This document shows positions 1 to 9,399 of a stretch of DNA of 64,000 nucleotides, piece by piece; positions within the stretch are counted from its first letter, which is position 1, and every line of letters starts with the position of its first letter. The notes under the pieces are model-generated. The model was given only the letters and a program-made list of their open reading frames with translations. It was not told where the DNA came from and searched no databases. The position numbers were made by a program, and so were the translations under genes. Source of the DNA: a virus; the IMG/VR virus record IMGVR_UViG_3300027710_001079, positions 1-64,000 of that record. The stretch is one strand, 5' to 3'.

Positions 1-6
1 TATAGA

Positions 7-2955
7 GTGAGTGCAGTTCCTTACAACGAATCAGGTTTTGCAAATCCTAACACCATTTATACAGATATTTCTTTTGGTGGAAACACTGTTAAAGAAGTAA
101 TTGAAAGTTTGTTTGAAGGAATTAATAAGAGTACTCGAGAACGTGCAGCAAAAGAAAAAACAGCAGAAGCGGCGAAAGTTATAGACGAATATCAAGTGTT
201 TTTCCCTGCAATGCCTTCTGCAGGATCTAGTTTAAAAATTGAAACAACTGATACTGCAATTTCTAAAGCAAAGATTAATGAACAACTTCGATCAAATGCT
301 GTTTACAAATTTCCGCCTATTGAGAAAAGTCCTACAGTAACATCGTCTAGTGGTGGCCGAGGTTCAGGATATAATGATCCAAGAAGAACTGATGCAGGAG
401 AAATTCCTAAACGATACGACCCTCAGCAGAATCAAATTCAGTTTGCTGCAAATTCTAATATACACGAAATCATTGAAGCGGTAATTCGAGATAGTCTATA
501 CTTTGAACAAATATTAAAAGACGTTGAAGCTGCCAAGAAGTCAGACGGGATGATTGATTATTTTCAAATAATGATCAATACTGTTCCTGGACCAATGGAT
601 ACTACTTTTAATCAACAACGATTTATATATCAGTATATAATTTGTCCATACCGTGTACATTATTCTAAATTGCCCGGACAACAAAATGCAAACTTTGATG
701 CAGCTTCTATGAAAAATTATGTAAAGAGAGTTTACAACTATCTTTACACAGGTAAAAACATCGATGTTCTAAGTTTTAGATTAAATTTTAATAATTTATT
801 CTTCCAGGCTGCTAATCCTAAAATGGGTAATAATGATAAGTCTGATACCAGTCAAGGTGCCGGTGCATCCAATGATCCAGTAGTCAAGGCACCTAACAAC
901 GGTGCCAAGGATGCACCAAAAGATCAAAATGATAGGGCACCTGCCCTTCCGGGGAGCGAAGCTGGATCTACTAATGCAAGGGGTCAGCCAGTACAACAGA
1001 ATCCTTATTATCAAATTGCATATGCTGCCCATCAGGCTATATTAGAAAGTGTTAATATGCTTACCGGTGAGATTGAGATTTTAGGAGATCCTTTTTATCT
1101 TGCAACCGGTGGCATGGGAAACTTTTTGCCAAGTTTAAAAGATACGGCAATCACTACTACCGGCGAAGCCAATTTCAATAACGGTCCTGTAGTGGTAAAG
1201 ATTAATTTTAGAAATCCAATAGATATCAATGAACAAACTGGTCTTGCTGAATTTAGCAAAACAGCGGTGCCGTTTAGCGGAGTTTATCAAGTTTTAAAAT
1301 GTCAAAGTACATTAAGAGACGGTGCTTTTAAACAAAAATTAAACATCATGCGGTATAGTGGTCAGATAGCAGACGGATCTGATCTTAAAGAAACAAAAGC
1401 ACAAAAAGATGTACAAGATAGCAAACCTGGAGAACAGCAAGTTATTGATCGTGCACCGAATGATGTTGCACGATCGGGTGTTAAACCTAACGAAGCAAAT
1501 TTAGCCGGATGGATTGATAAAGGGCTGCCGTCAGTGGGACTGCCTGGACAATTTGCTAACTTGCTAGGTGCAGGAAATCAAGCATTAAAAACGGTTACCG
1601 GTGCATTAGGTCCCGCCGCAAATGTATTAAATCAAGTTGGTAATCTAGGTGCTGGGTTGGGCATAGGAGATGCATTAACAGGTATTAATCCTTTGTCAAA
1701 AGGAATACCAATCAATGTAGATTCATTGGCAATATTAAATGGAAATCCTTTAGCTGGTGCAGCATCACTTAACCAAGTAGGGAATCAACTTAAATCTTTA
1801 GTTCCTGGAAACATTGACGGACTTATAAACGTACAGTCGGCACAGGATGCGTCAAGTATATTGAATAAAGCAGCAAGCGGTGCATCGTCAGTGGTTAATG
1901 GAGTAGCAAAGGGTGCAGAAAGTTTTGTAGCATCTGCAGGTGCAGGAGTTAGTAATCTATTAGATTCTACTAAAGGATTAGGAGACACCGCTGGACTTGT
2001 TAATAATGTTCAAGGAAAATTAGCTAACTTAACTTCTGGTGGTAGCAGTAGCCTAACGCCGCTACAGAAATCTGCGGTAATGCAAGATGCAATTGATAAA
2101 GGACTCCCAGTCGATCAGGCGTTAAGAAACGCACAATTATTTGGAGTTAATGTTGCAGGATTTGAAACTAATCCTAGTGCAATGGCAGCTAAATTGGGAA
2201 TTGACACTTCGCAGTTGTCTGGGCTAACTGGAAAATTAGATAGTAAAGTAATTTCTGAACTTCAGTCTGTTGTAAAAGAATTACCTGATAATGTTAGTTT
2301 AAACTCTGTTAAAGAACAGGGCATTATTCTTGCAAACATTGGCAAAGACTCATTAAAGAATATTCCGGCAATTCCCCCTAAAGTAACTGCACCTTTTGCA
2401 GAATTGCCTACTCCCGCAACTTCAGACACACTGTCTGTAGCTGATAGATCTAAAGTAATTAATCATGCAATTGCAAATGGCATACCTGTTGATCAAGCAT
2501 TAAGGAATGCATCATTATTTGGCGGCACCGGCAGTATTCCTAGTCTAAATGGATCAGCACTAAGCTCATTATCTGCCCTTGGTAAATCTTCAGCAGACAT
2601 GATAACTGGTAAAATTTCTTCAATCCAGCAGGGCATATCGGGAGTTGTAGGTCAGAGAGGTGCATTACAAGCCGGCCTTACTACAGCAATGGGTATTCCT
2701 GGATCAGTTGAAAGTCAAATATCGTCAGTTCAAAAAATGTTAGGTAATCCTGAATCAGGAGTAACTCAACTATCGAATTTAGGAAAAAGTGTTACTGCAC
2801 AGTTTGGAAGTTTATCAGCAGCATCAGCCAGTCCTTTAGAAAAGTTTATGAACAACTCTGTAAATAGCCTAAACGATCCGAACGCCCCACCGTACGCAGG
2901 AACTGACCCTATTGTAAGAAGAAGGTTAGGTTTGCCTCCTATAGAAGAAGCATAA
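7..2955 (+). CDS. Large Ala/Ser/Gly-rich virion protein, probably tail or baseplate
   Basis: 982 residues from a GTG start. The frame stays open to the window edge, so the true start may lie upstream, although the first residues (SAVPYNESGF) look like a natural N-terminus. The first 450 residues are of mixed composition. Residues from about 500 on are rich in Ala, Gly, Ser, Leu and Asn, as in extended virion proteins. A motif is repeated at residues 688-714 and 814-840 (GLPVDQALRNAQLFG and GIPVDQALRNASLFG). The protein ends with a Pro-rich tail (TDPIVRRRLGLPP). The stop is one base before the gp5-like hub gene, so it heads the baseplate operon visible here. I do not recognise the family; the virion role is inferred from position and composition. 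Confidence 0.7.
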   Translation: MSAVPYNESGFANPNTIYTDISFGGNTVKEVIESLFEGINKSTRERAAKEKTAEAAKVIDEYQVFFPAMPSAGSSLKIETTDTAISKAKINEQLRSNAVYKFPPIEKSPTVTSSSGGRGSGYNDPRRTDAGEIPKRYDPQQNQIQFAANSNIHEIIEAVIRDSLYFEQILKDVEAAKKSDGMIDYFQIMINTVPGPMDTTFNQQRFIYQYIICPYRVHYSKLPGQQNANFDAASMKNYVKRVYNYLYTGKNIDVLSFRLNFNNLFFQAANPKMGNNDKSDTSQGAGASNDPVVKAPNNGAKDAPKDQNDRAPALPGSEAGSTNARGQPVQQNPYYQIAYAAHQAILESVNMLTGEIEILGDPFYLATGGMGNFLPSLKDTAITTTGEANFNNGPVVVKINFRNPIDINEQTGLAEFSKTAVPFSGVYQVLKCQSTLRDGAFKQKLNIMRYSGQIADGSDLKETKAQKDVQDSKPGEQQVIDRAPNDVARSGVKPNEANLAGWIDKGLPSVGLPGQFANLLGAGNQALKTVTGALGPAANVLNQVGNLGAGLGIGDALTGINPLSKGIPINVDSLAILNGNPLAGAASLNQVGNQLKSLVPGNIDGLINVQSAQDASSILNKAASGASSVVNGVAKGAESFVASAGAGVSNLLDSTKGLGDTAGLVNNVQGKLANLTSGGSSSLTPLQKSAVMQDAIDKGLPVDQALRNAQLFGVNVAGFETNPSAMAAKLGIDTSQLSGLTGKLDSKVISELQSVVKELPDNVSLNSVKEQGIILANIGKDSLKNIPAIPPKVTAPFAELPTPATSDTLSVADRSKVINHAIANGIPVDQALRNASLFGGTGSIPSLNGSALSSLSALGKSSADMITGKISSIQQGISGVVGQRGALQAGLTTAMGIPGSVESQISSVQKMLGNPESGVTQLSNLGKSVTAQFGSLSAASASPLEKFMNNSVNSLNDPNAPPYAGTDPIVRRRLGLPPIEEA

Positions 2956-2956
2956 T

Positions 2957-5233
2957 ATGAGTATTCAAACCCGCAGAAGACAAAAATTACCACATCCTGG
3001 GCCTTGGCTAGGAGTAATTACAAACTATCTTGATCCTACATACATGGGAGGCTTAGAAGTCTCTTTGATTAAGTCTACTCAAGGCGAAGTTACATTACAA
3101 AGTGAAACGGTGGTAGTTCGTTACATGACTCCTTTTTACGGCATTACATCTATCAAACACGAAGGTACGAACTCTGCTGATTTTAATGATGTTCAAAAAA
3201 GCTACGGTATGTGGTTTGTACCGCCCGATATTGGTACCACAGTAATGTGTATGTTCATTGATGGAGATCCAAATTCCGGCTATTGGTTAGGCTGCGTGCC
3301 TGAGGCATTTCAAAATCATATGATTCCCGGACTTGCAGCAAGTCAAACAGTGGCAATGACTGCGGAGCAAGAAAGAAAATACGGCACTAGAAATGTACCA
3401 GTAGGTGAATTTTTAAAGAAAGGTAGAGATCTTTCTAATCCTAAACCAGACACATATACAAAACCTATACATCCTTTTGCAGATAGACTGCTGGCCCAGG
3501 GATTACTTACTGATACAATTAGAGGCACTACGACTAGTGGTGCTCGCCGAGAAATTCCTAGTGCAGTATTTGGTATCAGTACGCCCGGCCCCCTTGATCC
3601 AAATGGAAAGAAAGGCTACATTGGATATGAAAGTATTTCTACTGCACCAGTAAGTAGATTAGGTGGAACACAACTAGTTTTTGATGATGGTGATCAAAAC
3701 GGACAGAATGAATTAGTAAGGATTAGAACTAGAACCGGACATCAAATCTTAATGCATAATAGTCAGGATCTGATTTACATTGGTAATAGTAAAGGTTCTG
3801 CATGGGTAGAATTAACCAGCAACGGTAAGATTGATATCTACGCCGAAGACTCAATTAGTATCCATACTGAACAAGATTTTAACTTTAGAGCAGATAGAGA
3901 TGTAAACATCGAAGCTGGTAGAAATATCAATTTCCGTGCCGAAAAGAATATGGAGACCAACGTTAGCGGCCACTATTTTTTAAGTGTTGATGAAGAAACT
4001 AGAATTGTATTTTCAAAGACTAAGGACGAAACTATAGGTGCTGATTCTAAATTAACAATAATCGGTAATCACGAAATTCTTAGCGGTGCTAGTGTTAAAG
4101 TATCTGCCGAAGGCACAATGAATTTGGCTTCTGAAGGGAATATGCGTCAAAGTACAGGTGCAAGTTTCCATGTAGGTGCCGCCGGAAATTATTATGAAAG
4201 TGCTACTGCAATTCATATGAATGGTCCAGCCGCAGAGGCAGCAGAGACTGCAAGTCAAGCCACTGTACCACCTGACTTACCCTTGTATGCATTACCAAAC
4301 AGACAAAAATCAGCAGGCTGGGAAAATGGTCAATTCTATAAAGCAAGTCCTATTAGAAGTATTATGCAACGTGTTCCTACTCACGAGCCGTGGGATCAAC
4401 ATGAAAACAACAATCCTAAGCAGTTTAGTCCCGAAGCAACAGATAATACACTACAAAGTAGAGCAAGTAGTGGTGTAGCTGATAATCCAAATATTGGAAC
4501 GCAACAGCCCGCTAACGGTGCTGAGTCTACTCCGGGAACATGCAGTCCTGAATTTGCAAAAGATATCAGAGACTCTGGTGCAGCCGCAGGAATTGCAGCA
4601 ATTAAAGCAGCCTGTGCAAAATTTGGTCTAACAAGTCCATATGCTGTGGCGGCATTGCTAGGCATTGCTGGCGGTGAATGTCGTTGGAGACTAGTTGAAG
4701 AAAACTTTAATTACAAGACCGATAGATTGTTACAGGTCTTTCCTAGTGTATTCAAAGGTGATCGAGCACTTGCTGATCAGTATTCTGGAAATCCAAATAA
4801 CAGTTTACCTGAATTCTTGTACGGGTATCAGACCGCTAAAGGTAAAGGGTTAGGTAATACTGAAGCAGGTGATGGTGCAAAGTTTATTGGCCGAGGTTAT
4901 ATTCAGCTTACAGGCCGAGGCAACTACAGCAGATACGGCACACTAGCAGGTCATGACCTAATTAACAATCCTAAACTTCTAATGGATCCAGCAATCGCCG
5001 CAGAAGTTAGCGTTAAGTATCTGCTTGACAGAGTTAAAATGTCTCCATCTGATCCGGGTTATTTTGCAGCCGCATGTAAAGCTGTTGGGTTTAACACACC
5101 TGATATTAAAGCAAAGAAAACTGGGTTTTATAATTGTTTCTTAGCACAGCTACAGGGTAAAGTTGTAACATCTAGTGATGGCACACCTATTGTTGATGGA
5201 TCAGGAAACCCTGTAACAACTGGGGTAAAATAA
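2957..5233 (+). CDS. gp5: Baseplate hub / tail lysin, gp5-like with a GH19 domain
   Basis: 758 residues. The N-terminus (PGPWLGVITNYLDPTYMGGL, about residues 14-33) matches the OB-fold start of T4-like gp5 hubs. Residues about 270-400 are short beta repeats (VNIEAGRNINFRAEKNM and similar), as in gp5/VgrG beta-helix spikes. The C-terminal part, about 530-740, looks like a GH19 chitinase/endolysin domain: IAGGECRW with Glu574 as likely catalytic acid, and FIGRGYIQLTGRGNYSRYG near 640-660. T4 gp5 instead has a GH24 lysozyme in the middle of the chain, so here the hydrolase differs and sits at the end. It would locally cut peptidoglycan as the tail tube enters the cell. It is followed by gp25 and gp6, as expected for a baseplate cluster. 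The hub role is well supported; substrate specificity is inferred. Confidence 0.85.
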   Translation: MSIQTRRRQKLPHPGPWLGVITNYLDPTYMGGLEVSLIKSTQGEVTLQSETVVVRYMTPFYGITSIKHEGTNSADFNDVQKSYGMWFVPPDIGTTVMCMFIDGDPNSGYWLGCVPEAFQNHMIPGLAASQTVAMTAEQERKYGTRNVPVGEFLKKGRDLSNPKPDTYTKPIHPFADRLLAQGLLTDTIRGTTTSGARREIPSAVFGISTPGPLDPNGKKGYIGYESISTAPVSRLGGTQLVFDDGDQNGQNELVRIRTRTGHQILMHNSQDLIYIGNSKGSAWVELTSNGKIDIYAEDSISIHTEQDFNFRADRDVNIEAGRNINFRAEKNMETNVSGHYFLSVDEETRIVFSKTKDETIGADSKLTIIGNHEILSGASVKVSAEGTMNLASEGNMRQSTGASFHVGAAGNYYESATAIHMNGPAAEAAETASQATVPPDLPLYALPNRQKSAGWENGQFYKASPIRSIMQRVPTHEPWDQHENNNPKQFSPEATDNTLQSRASSGVADNPNIGTQQPANGAESTPGTCSPEFAKDIRDSGAAAGIAAIKAACAKFGLTSPYAVAALLGIAGGECRWRLVEENFNYKTDRLLQVFPSVFKGDRALADQYSGNPNNSLPEFLYGYQTAKGKGLGNTEAGDGAKFIGRGYIQLTGRGNYSRYGTLAGHDLINNPKLLMDPAIAAEVSVKYLLDRVKMSPSDPGYFAAACKAVGFNTPDIKAKKTGFYNCFLAQLQGKVVTSSDGTPIVDGSGNPVTTGVK

Positions 5234-5249
5234 CTGAATAAATAGAGTT

Positions 5250-5684
5250 ATGGCCTACAAAAATATAGTTATAACTCCTCCAAATCTTAAAAATGTAACT
5301 ACTACTAAAACTAGTCAGTTCTATAAAGGGTTCAGTACAGTAGATGATACAACTACTAATGTCAAACTCTACGACTATGAATTGATCAAACAAGATATTT
5401 TAAATCAATTCAACACTCGTAAAGGGGAACGATTAATGAATCCTAATTTTGGTTCAGTAGTCTGGGATCTAATATACGAGCCGCTAACACCTAATGTCAA
5501 GCAACAAATATCTGCAGACATTGATAGGATCCTTGCATCTGATCCTAGAGTAATTCCTACTCTAGTAAACATTATTGAACAAGATTACGGATTTTTATTA
5601 GAAGTTACATTATCTTATAAAGGTACTGATGTAAGTGACGGCATGATTTTATCTTTTGATAAGCGTGTTGGCTTGGCTGGGTAA
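5250..5684 (+). CDS. gp25: Baseplate wedge protein gp25
   Basis: 144 residues, close to the T4 gp25 length of 132. The family core is plain: LNQFNTRKGERLMNPNFGS followed by VVWDLIYEPL (about residues 49-79), where the Glu of the KGER turn is typical of the gpW/gp25 fold. It is part of the baseplate wedge next to gp6 and gp53 and is thought to start sheath assembly. It lies between the gp5-like hub and gp6. The ATG at 5250 has no good Shine-Dalgarno sequence; the leader is AT-rich (GAATAAATAGAGTT), so translation may be coupled to the upstream gene that ends 16 bases before. Confidence 0.93.
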   Translation: MAYKNIVITPPNLKNVTTTKTSQFYKGFSTVDDTTTNVKLYDYELIKQDILNQFNTRKGERLMNPNFGSVVWDLIYEPLTPNVKQQISADIDRILASDPRVIPTLVNIIEQDYGFLLEVTLSYKGTDVSDGMILSFDKRVGLAG

Positions 5685-5707
5685 TAAACTACGTGGTTTA
5701 TTTTTCC

Positions 5708-5715
5708 AATAAATA
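5708..5715 (+). promoter_or_regulatory. Possible T4-type late promoter before gp6
   Basis: AATAAATA is one base off the T4 late consensus TATAAATA. It lies in the 55-base gap between gp25 and gp6. Start-site spacing would give a leader of about 19 bases containing TTAAGGTAA before the gp6 ATG. Single short motif in AT-rich DNA, so only suggestive. Confidence 0.35.
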
Positions 5716-5739
5716 TGCAATATTAAGGTAACTCGGTTT

Positions 5740-8700
5740 ATGATCCCGTCAACAAATTCAAAACTACTGGTCGCAGAAGATTGGAAAAAGGTATATCAAT
5801 CTTTTAAGAATTCTGATTTTAAATCTTACGACTTTGAAACTCTTCGTAGGACAATGATTTCTTATCTCCGCGAAAAGTACCCAGAAGATTTTAACGACTA
5901 TATTGAATCTAGTGAATATGTTGCACTAATCGATCTTATTGCTTACCTTGGACAGAATTTAAGTTTCCGTGTTGACCTTAATGCACGTGAGAACTTTTTA
6001 GAAACAGCACAACGTCGTGACAGCATTTTGCGTCTAGCACAGTTGATTAACTACAATGCCAAGCGTAATACTCCTGCCAATGGATTTTTAAAATTAACAG
6101 CAATATCTACTACTGATAACGTATTTGATGCTAACGGTAGCAATTTAGCAAACACAGTTATTTCCTGGAACGATGTTAGCAACACTAACTGGTACCAGCA
6201 GTTTGTCACTATCATTAACAGTGCTATGCCCGGCTCTGTTACATTTGGCAAGCCGTATGACAAAAAGACAATCAACGGCATCCCTACAGAACAATACAAG
6301 TTAAACACTGCAAATTCTGATGTTCCTGTGTTCGGATTTAACAAAACAATTGGCGGCATTTCGATGCCTTTTGAAATCACCAGCTGCGAATTTACTGGAA
6401 AGACACACATCTACGAGTCAGTACCTAAGCCGGCTGATCAGTTTAGTTTTATTTTTAGAAACGATAGTAAAGGCAGTGCAAGTGCTAATACCGGTTTCTT
6501 TGCACACTTTCGTCAAGGTACATTAAACTTAGCTTCATTTGGTGTTGATGCACCTGTGCCAAATGAAATTGTTGGCATTAACGCCAGCGACATTAATGAC
6601 AACGATGTGTGGTTATGGCAGCTTGATGCTGACGGAAACTATGACACAAACTGGTCTAAAGTCCAAGCCTTAACTGGAAATAACGTAATATACAACAGCT
6701 TGAGCAATCAAGAAAGAAATATTTTTGCAGTTACTACTCGAGAAAACGATCAAGTTGATTTAAACTTTGCAGACGGTCTGTTTGGAAATTTGCCTAAGGG
6801 TCAGTTTGTATTGTTTTATAGACAGAGCAACGGATTAAAGTATTCTGTTAAGCCTGAGCAGATTAACGGAGTTCAAATTTCTTTACCTTATTTTAACAAA
6901 ATAGGACAAAAGCAACAACTATCTTTAACATTCAGCTTACAATACACTGTTAATAACAGTGAGAGTTCTGAGTCAGATGCTAACATTAAATTAAAAGCAC
7001 CACAGTCTTTCTATACTCAAAATAGAATGATCACCGCTGAAGATTACAACATTGCACCATTAACTGCTGGTGCAGATATTGTTAAGATTAAAAGCGTTAA
7101 TAGAATTTCTAGCGGAATTTCTAAGTATTACGAGCTAAGTGATGTTAGTGGAAAATATTCCGGAACTAATATATTTGGTGAAGACGGTGCGTTATACCAA
7201 GAAGATAAGACACTGACATTAGAGTTTTCTTACTCTAACAAAAACGAAATTTATGCAGCGGTGATTAACAAAATTATTCCTATTGCTGAATCTGCAAGTA
7301 TGAATAATTTTTACCTGAACTACTGGCCGCGTCCAGCAGTGTCAGACCCTCCGGCAGTATGGAATCAGTCTACCAAAAGTACTAATCAATCTACGGGATA
7401 TTTCAAAGATGGACTAACTGGTGTTGCTTTGCAAACAGGTATTTTTGCCGCTAGCAATCTAAGTTATTTAGAGCCCGGTGCTCTTGTTAAGTTTGTTCCG
7501 CCACAAGGACAATACTTTTTGCCAAACGGAAACTTGACAACAGTAAGTGATTCAACTACTAAAGATTTTAAATGGGTTAAGACATCCTTGATTATCGGTG
7601 ATGGATCTTACGGCGGCCAAGGAAATTTACCTGACGGTACTGGACCTGTTATTGTTACTCAGAACATTCCTTCAAATGCTATTGCAAGAGAAATTATTCC
7701 TCCGTTTGACAGTGTGTTCAGTTATTCATTACAAACTGATATTGTTAATCTTTCGTTAGCCAAGAGAAATTTTGGTCTAAGTTTTGCAGAAGACACTCGT
7801 TCGTGGTATGTGATTAACGACACTGACCTAGACTTGACAAATCCTTTTACTATCCTATACCAAAAAGATTCTTCAAACACTAATAAAGATGCTAGCTGGT
7901 TATTTGCATTTACTTGGACTGGAATAGGATATGAAGTAAAATATAGAATCACAGACTATATTTTTGAAAGCGAACGAGACACCTCGTTCTTCTTTGATTC
8001 TACAACAAAGAATTATGACTTCACAAAAAATACTCTTGTGAAAGATCAAATTAAGATCCTTGGAACCAATCCGTCTCCTGTTAATTATGGAAATGCTATT
8101 ATTTCATTAACGTCAACTGGTACTAACGGTAGCGTTACTGGATTTAACATTATTAATCGAGGTAAGGGTTACGTTTCTACTCCTCAAGTTACTATCACTG
8201 GTAGCAGTTCTGGAGAGTTTTATCCTGTGTTAAAAAATGGATCAGTGGATCGTATCATTGTGGTAAATTCAGGTTCAGGCTATAATACATTAACTTCGGT
8301 AGTGAGTATTTCTTTCTCTGAAACACAGTATTCTACATTGCCGCTCGGTATAGATTATGGCTGGCAAATTGACGGTAACATTGTTGAAGCAGATGGATAT
8401 ATTGAACCTAAAAAAATTCAAGTATCTTTCTTAGACGAATATGAAGACAATCAAATTGAAAACCCAGATGCCTTTACTGACATTGTAGCACCTGCTTCAT
8501 TAAGTCCTCAAACTGGATTTAAAGATAAGTTTGTCTATTTTAGATATGCAGATAATGACTTAACATATTCAATTGTTACTAATGCAGAAATTCTTGCTTA
8601 CCCTACAGAAGAAGATGTTCCGCAATCGGCAAAAGTTGAAGGGCAGTTATTTTATTTCTACGACAAATCAATTAACGTTATTAAACACTATTCAGAGTCA

Positions 8701-9399
8701 GCAGAAAGCTCATATGTATTACAACCTAACTACTTTGCAAGGCCTGGAAGAACAGGATTAAAGTTCCAGTATAGACACAATAGTGGCGACGACCGTAGAT
8801 TAGACCCAAGTAAAACTAACTTGATTGATATTTTTGTGCTTACACAAACATACGACACAACTTATAGAAATTGGTTAACTTCAGAATCGGGTAGCGAGCC
8901 ACTTCCGCCTACTAGTTCTGAGCTTGAAGAAAACTATAGCAGCACATTAGAGCCTATTAAAGCTATTAGCGATCAGTTAATTTACCAACCAGTAAAATAT
9001 AAAGTATTGTTTGGAACACAGGCAGATAGAAATCTTCAGGCAACATTTAAAGCAGTTAGAAATAGCACAAGAAGTACAACAGAAAATGAATTAAAATCTA
9101 GAATACTTGCGGGCATTGAACAGTTCTTTGCATTAGAAAATTGGGAGTTTGGACAAACATTCTACTTTAGTGAGTTGTCAACATACATCATGAACATGAT
9201 GTCTCCTGATATCACTAACTTTATTATTGTTCCAAAAGCAGATGTGCCATTTGGTAGTCTGTACGAAATTGCCTGCCAAAACAACGAAATTTTTATTAAC
9301 GGTGCCGGCGTAAGTAACATTGAGATTATTGACGCTATTACTGCAAATCAAATTAAAACAACAGCAACTATTATCAATAGTACATTAGGAGTATATTAA
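5740..9399 (+). CDS. gp6: Baseplate wedge protein gp6, enlarged
   Basis: 1219 residues, nearly twice T4 gp6 (660). The N-terminus carries the gp6 signature: TLRRTMISYLREKYPEDFND, then SSEYVALIDLIAYLGQNLSF and RVDLNARENFLETAQRRDSI (about residues 35-95). The C-terminus (residues about 1090-1219, including LENWEFGQTFYFSELSTYI) matches the wedge-core end of gp6/J-type proteins. The extra length is in the middle and includes a repeat pair with the motif G-x-GY (NRGKGYVSTPQVTI, NSGSGYNTLTSVVSI; about 800-860), also found in the next gene. gp6 dimers form the inner ring of the wedge. The stop codon overlaps the next start (TAATG), so translation is coupled. Confidence 0.93.
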   Translation: MIPSTNSKLLVAEDWKKVYQSFKNSDFKSYDFETLRRTMISYLREKYPEDFNDYIESSEYVALIDLIAYLGQNLSFRVDLNARENFLETAQRRDSILRLAQLINYNAKRNTPANGFLKLTAISTTDNVFDANGSNLANTVISWNDVSNTNWYQQFVTIINSAMPGSVTFGKPYDKKTINGIPTEQYKLNTANSDVPVFGFNKTIGGISMPFEITSCEFTGKTHIYESVPKPADQFSFIFRNDSKGSASANTGFFAHFRQGTLNLASFGVDAPVPNEIVGINASDINDNDVWLWQLDADGNYDTNWSKVQALTGNNVIYNSLSNQERNIFAVTTRENDQVDLNFADGLFGNLPKGQFVLFYRQSNGLKYSVKPEQINGVQISLPYFNKIGQKQQLSLTFSLQYTVNNSESSESDANIKLKAPQSFYTQNRMITAEDYNIAPLTAGADIVKIKSVNRISSGISKYYELSDVSGKYSGTNIFGEDGALYQEDKTLTLEFSYSNKNEIYAAVINKIIPIAESASMNNFYLNYWPRPAVSDPPAVWNQSTKSTNQSTGYFKDGLTGVALQTGIFAASNLSYLEPGALVKFVPPQGQYFLPNGNLTTVSDSTTKDFKWVKTSLIIGDGSYGGQGNLPDGTGPVIVTQNIPSNAIAREIIPPFDSVFSYSLQTDIVNLSLAKRNFGLSFAEDTRSWYVINDTDLDLTNPFTILYQKDSSNTNKDASWLFAFTWTGIGYEVKYRITDYIFESERDTSFFFDSTTKNYDFTKNTLVKDQIKILGTNPSPVNYGNAIISLTSTGTNGSVTGFNIINRGKGYVSTPQVTITGSSSGEFYPVLKNGSVDRIIVVNSGSGYNTLTSVVSISFSETQYSTLPLGIDYGWQIDGNIVEADGYIEPKKIQVSFLDEYEDNQIENPDAFTDIVAPASLSPQTGFKDKFVYFRYADNDLTYSIVTNAEILAYPTEEDVPQSAKVEGQLFYFYDKSINVIKHYSESAESSYVLQPNYFARPGRTGLKFQYRHNSGDDRRLDPSKTNLIDIFVLTQTYDTTYRNWLTSESGSEPLPPTSSELEENYSSTLEPIKAISDQLIYQPVKYKVLFGTQADRNLQATFKAVRNSTRSTTENELKSRILAGIEQFFALENWEFGQTFYFSELSTYIMNMMSPDITNFIIVPKADVPFGSLYEIACQNNEIFINGAGVSNIEIIDAITANQIKTTATIINSTLGVY

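Noticed and set aside
5237-5244. AATAAATA before gp25 as a late promoter
   Set aside because: The implied transcription start falls on the gp25 ATG itself, leaving no leader, so it is more likely plain AT-rich sequence.
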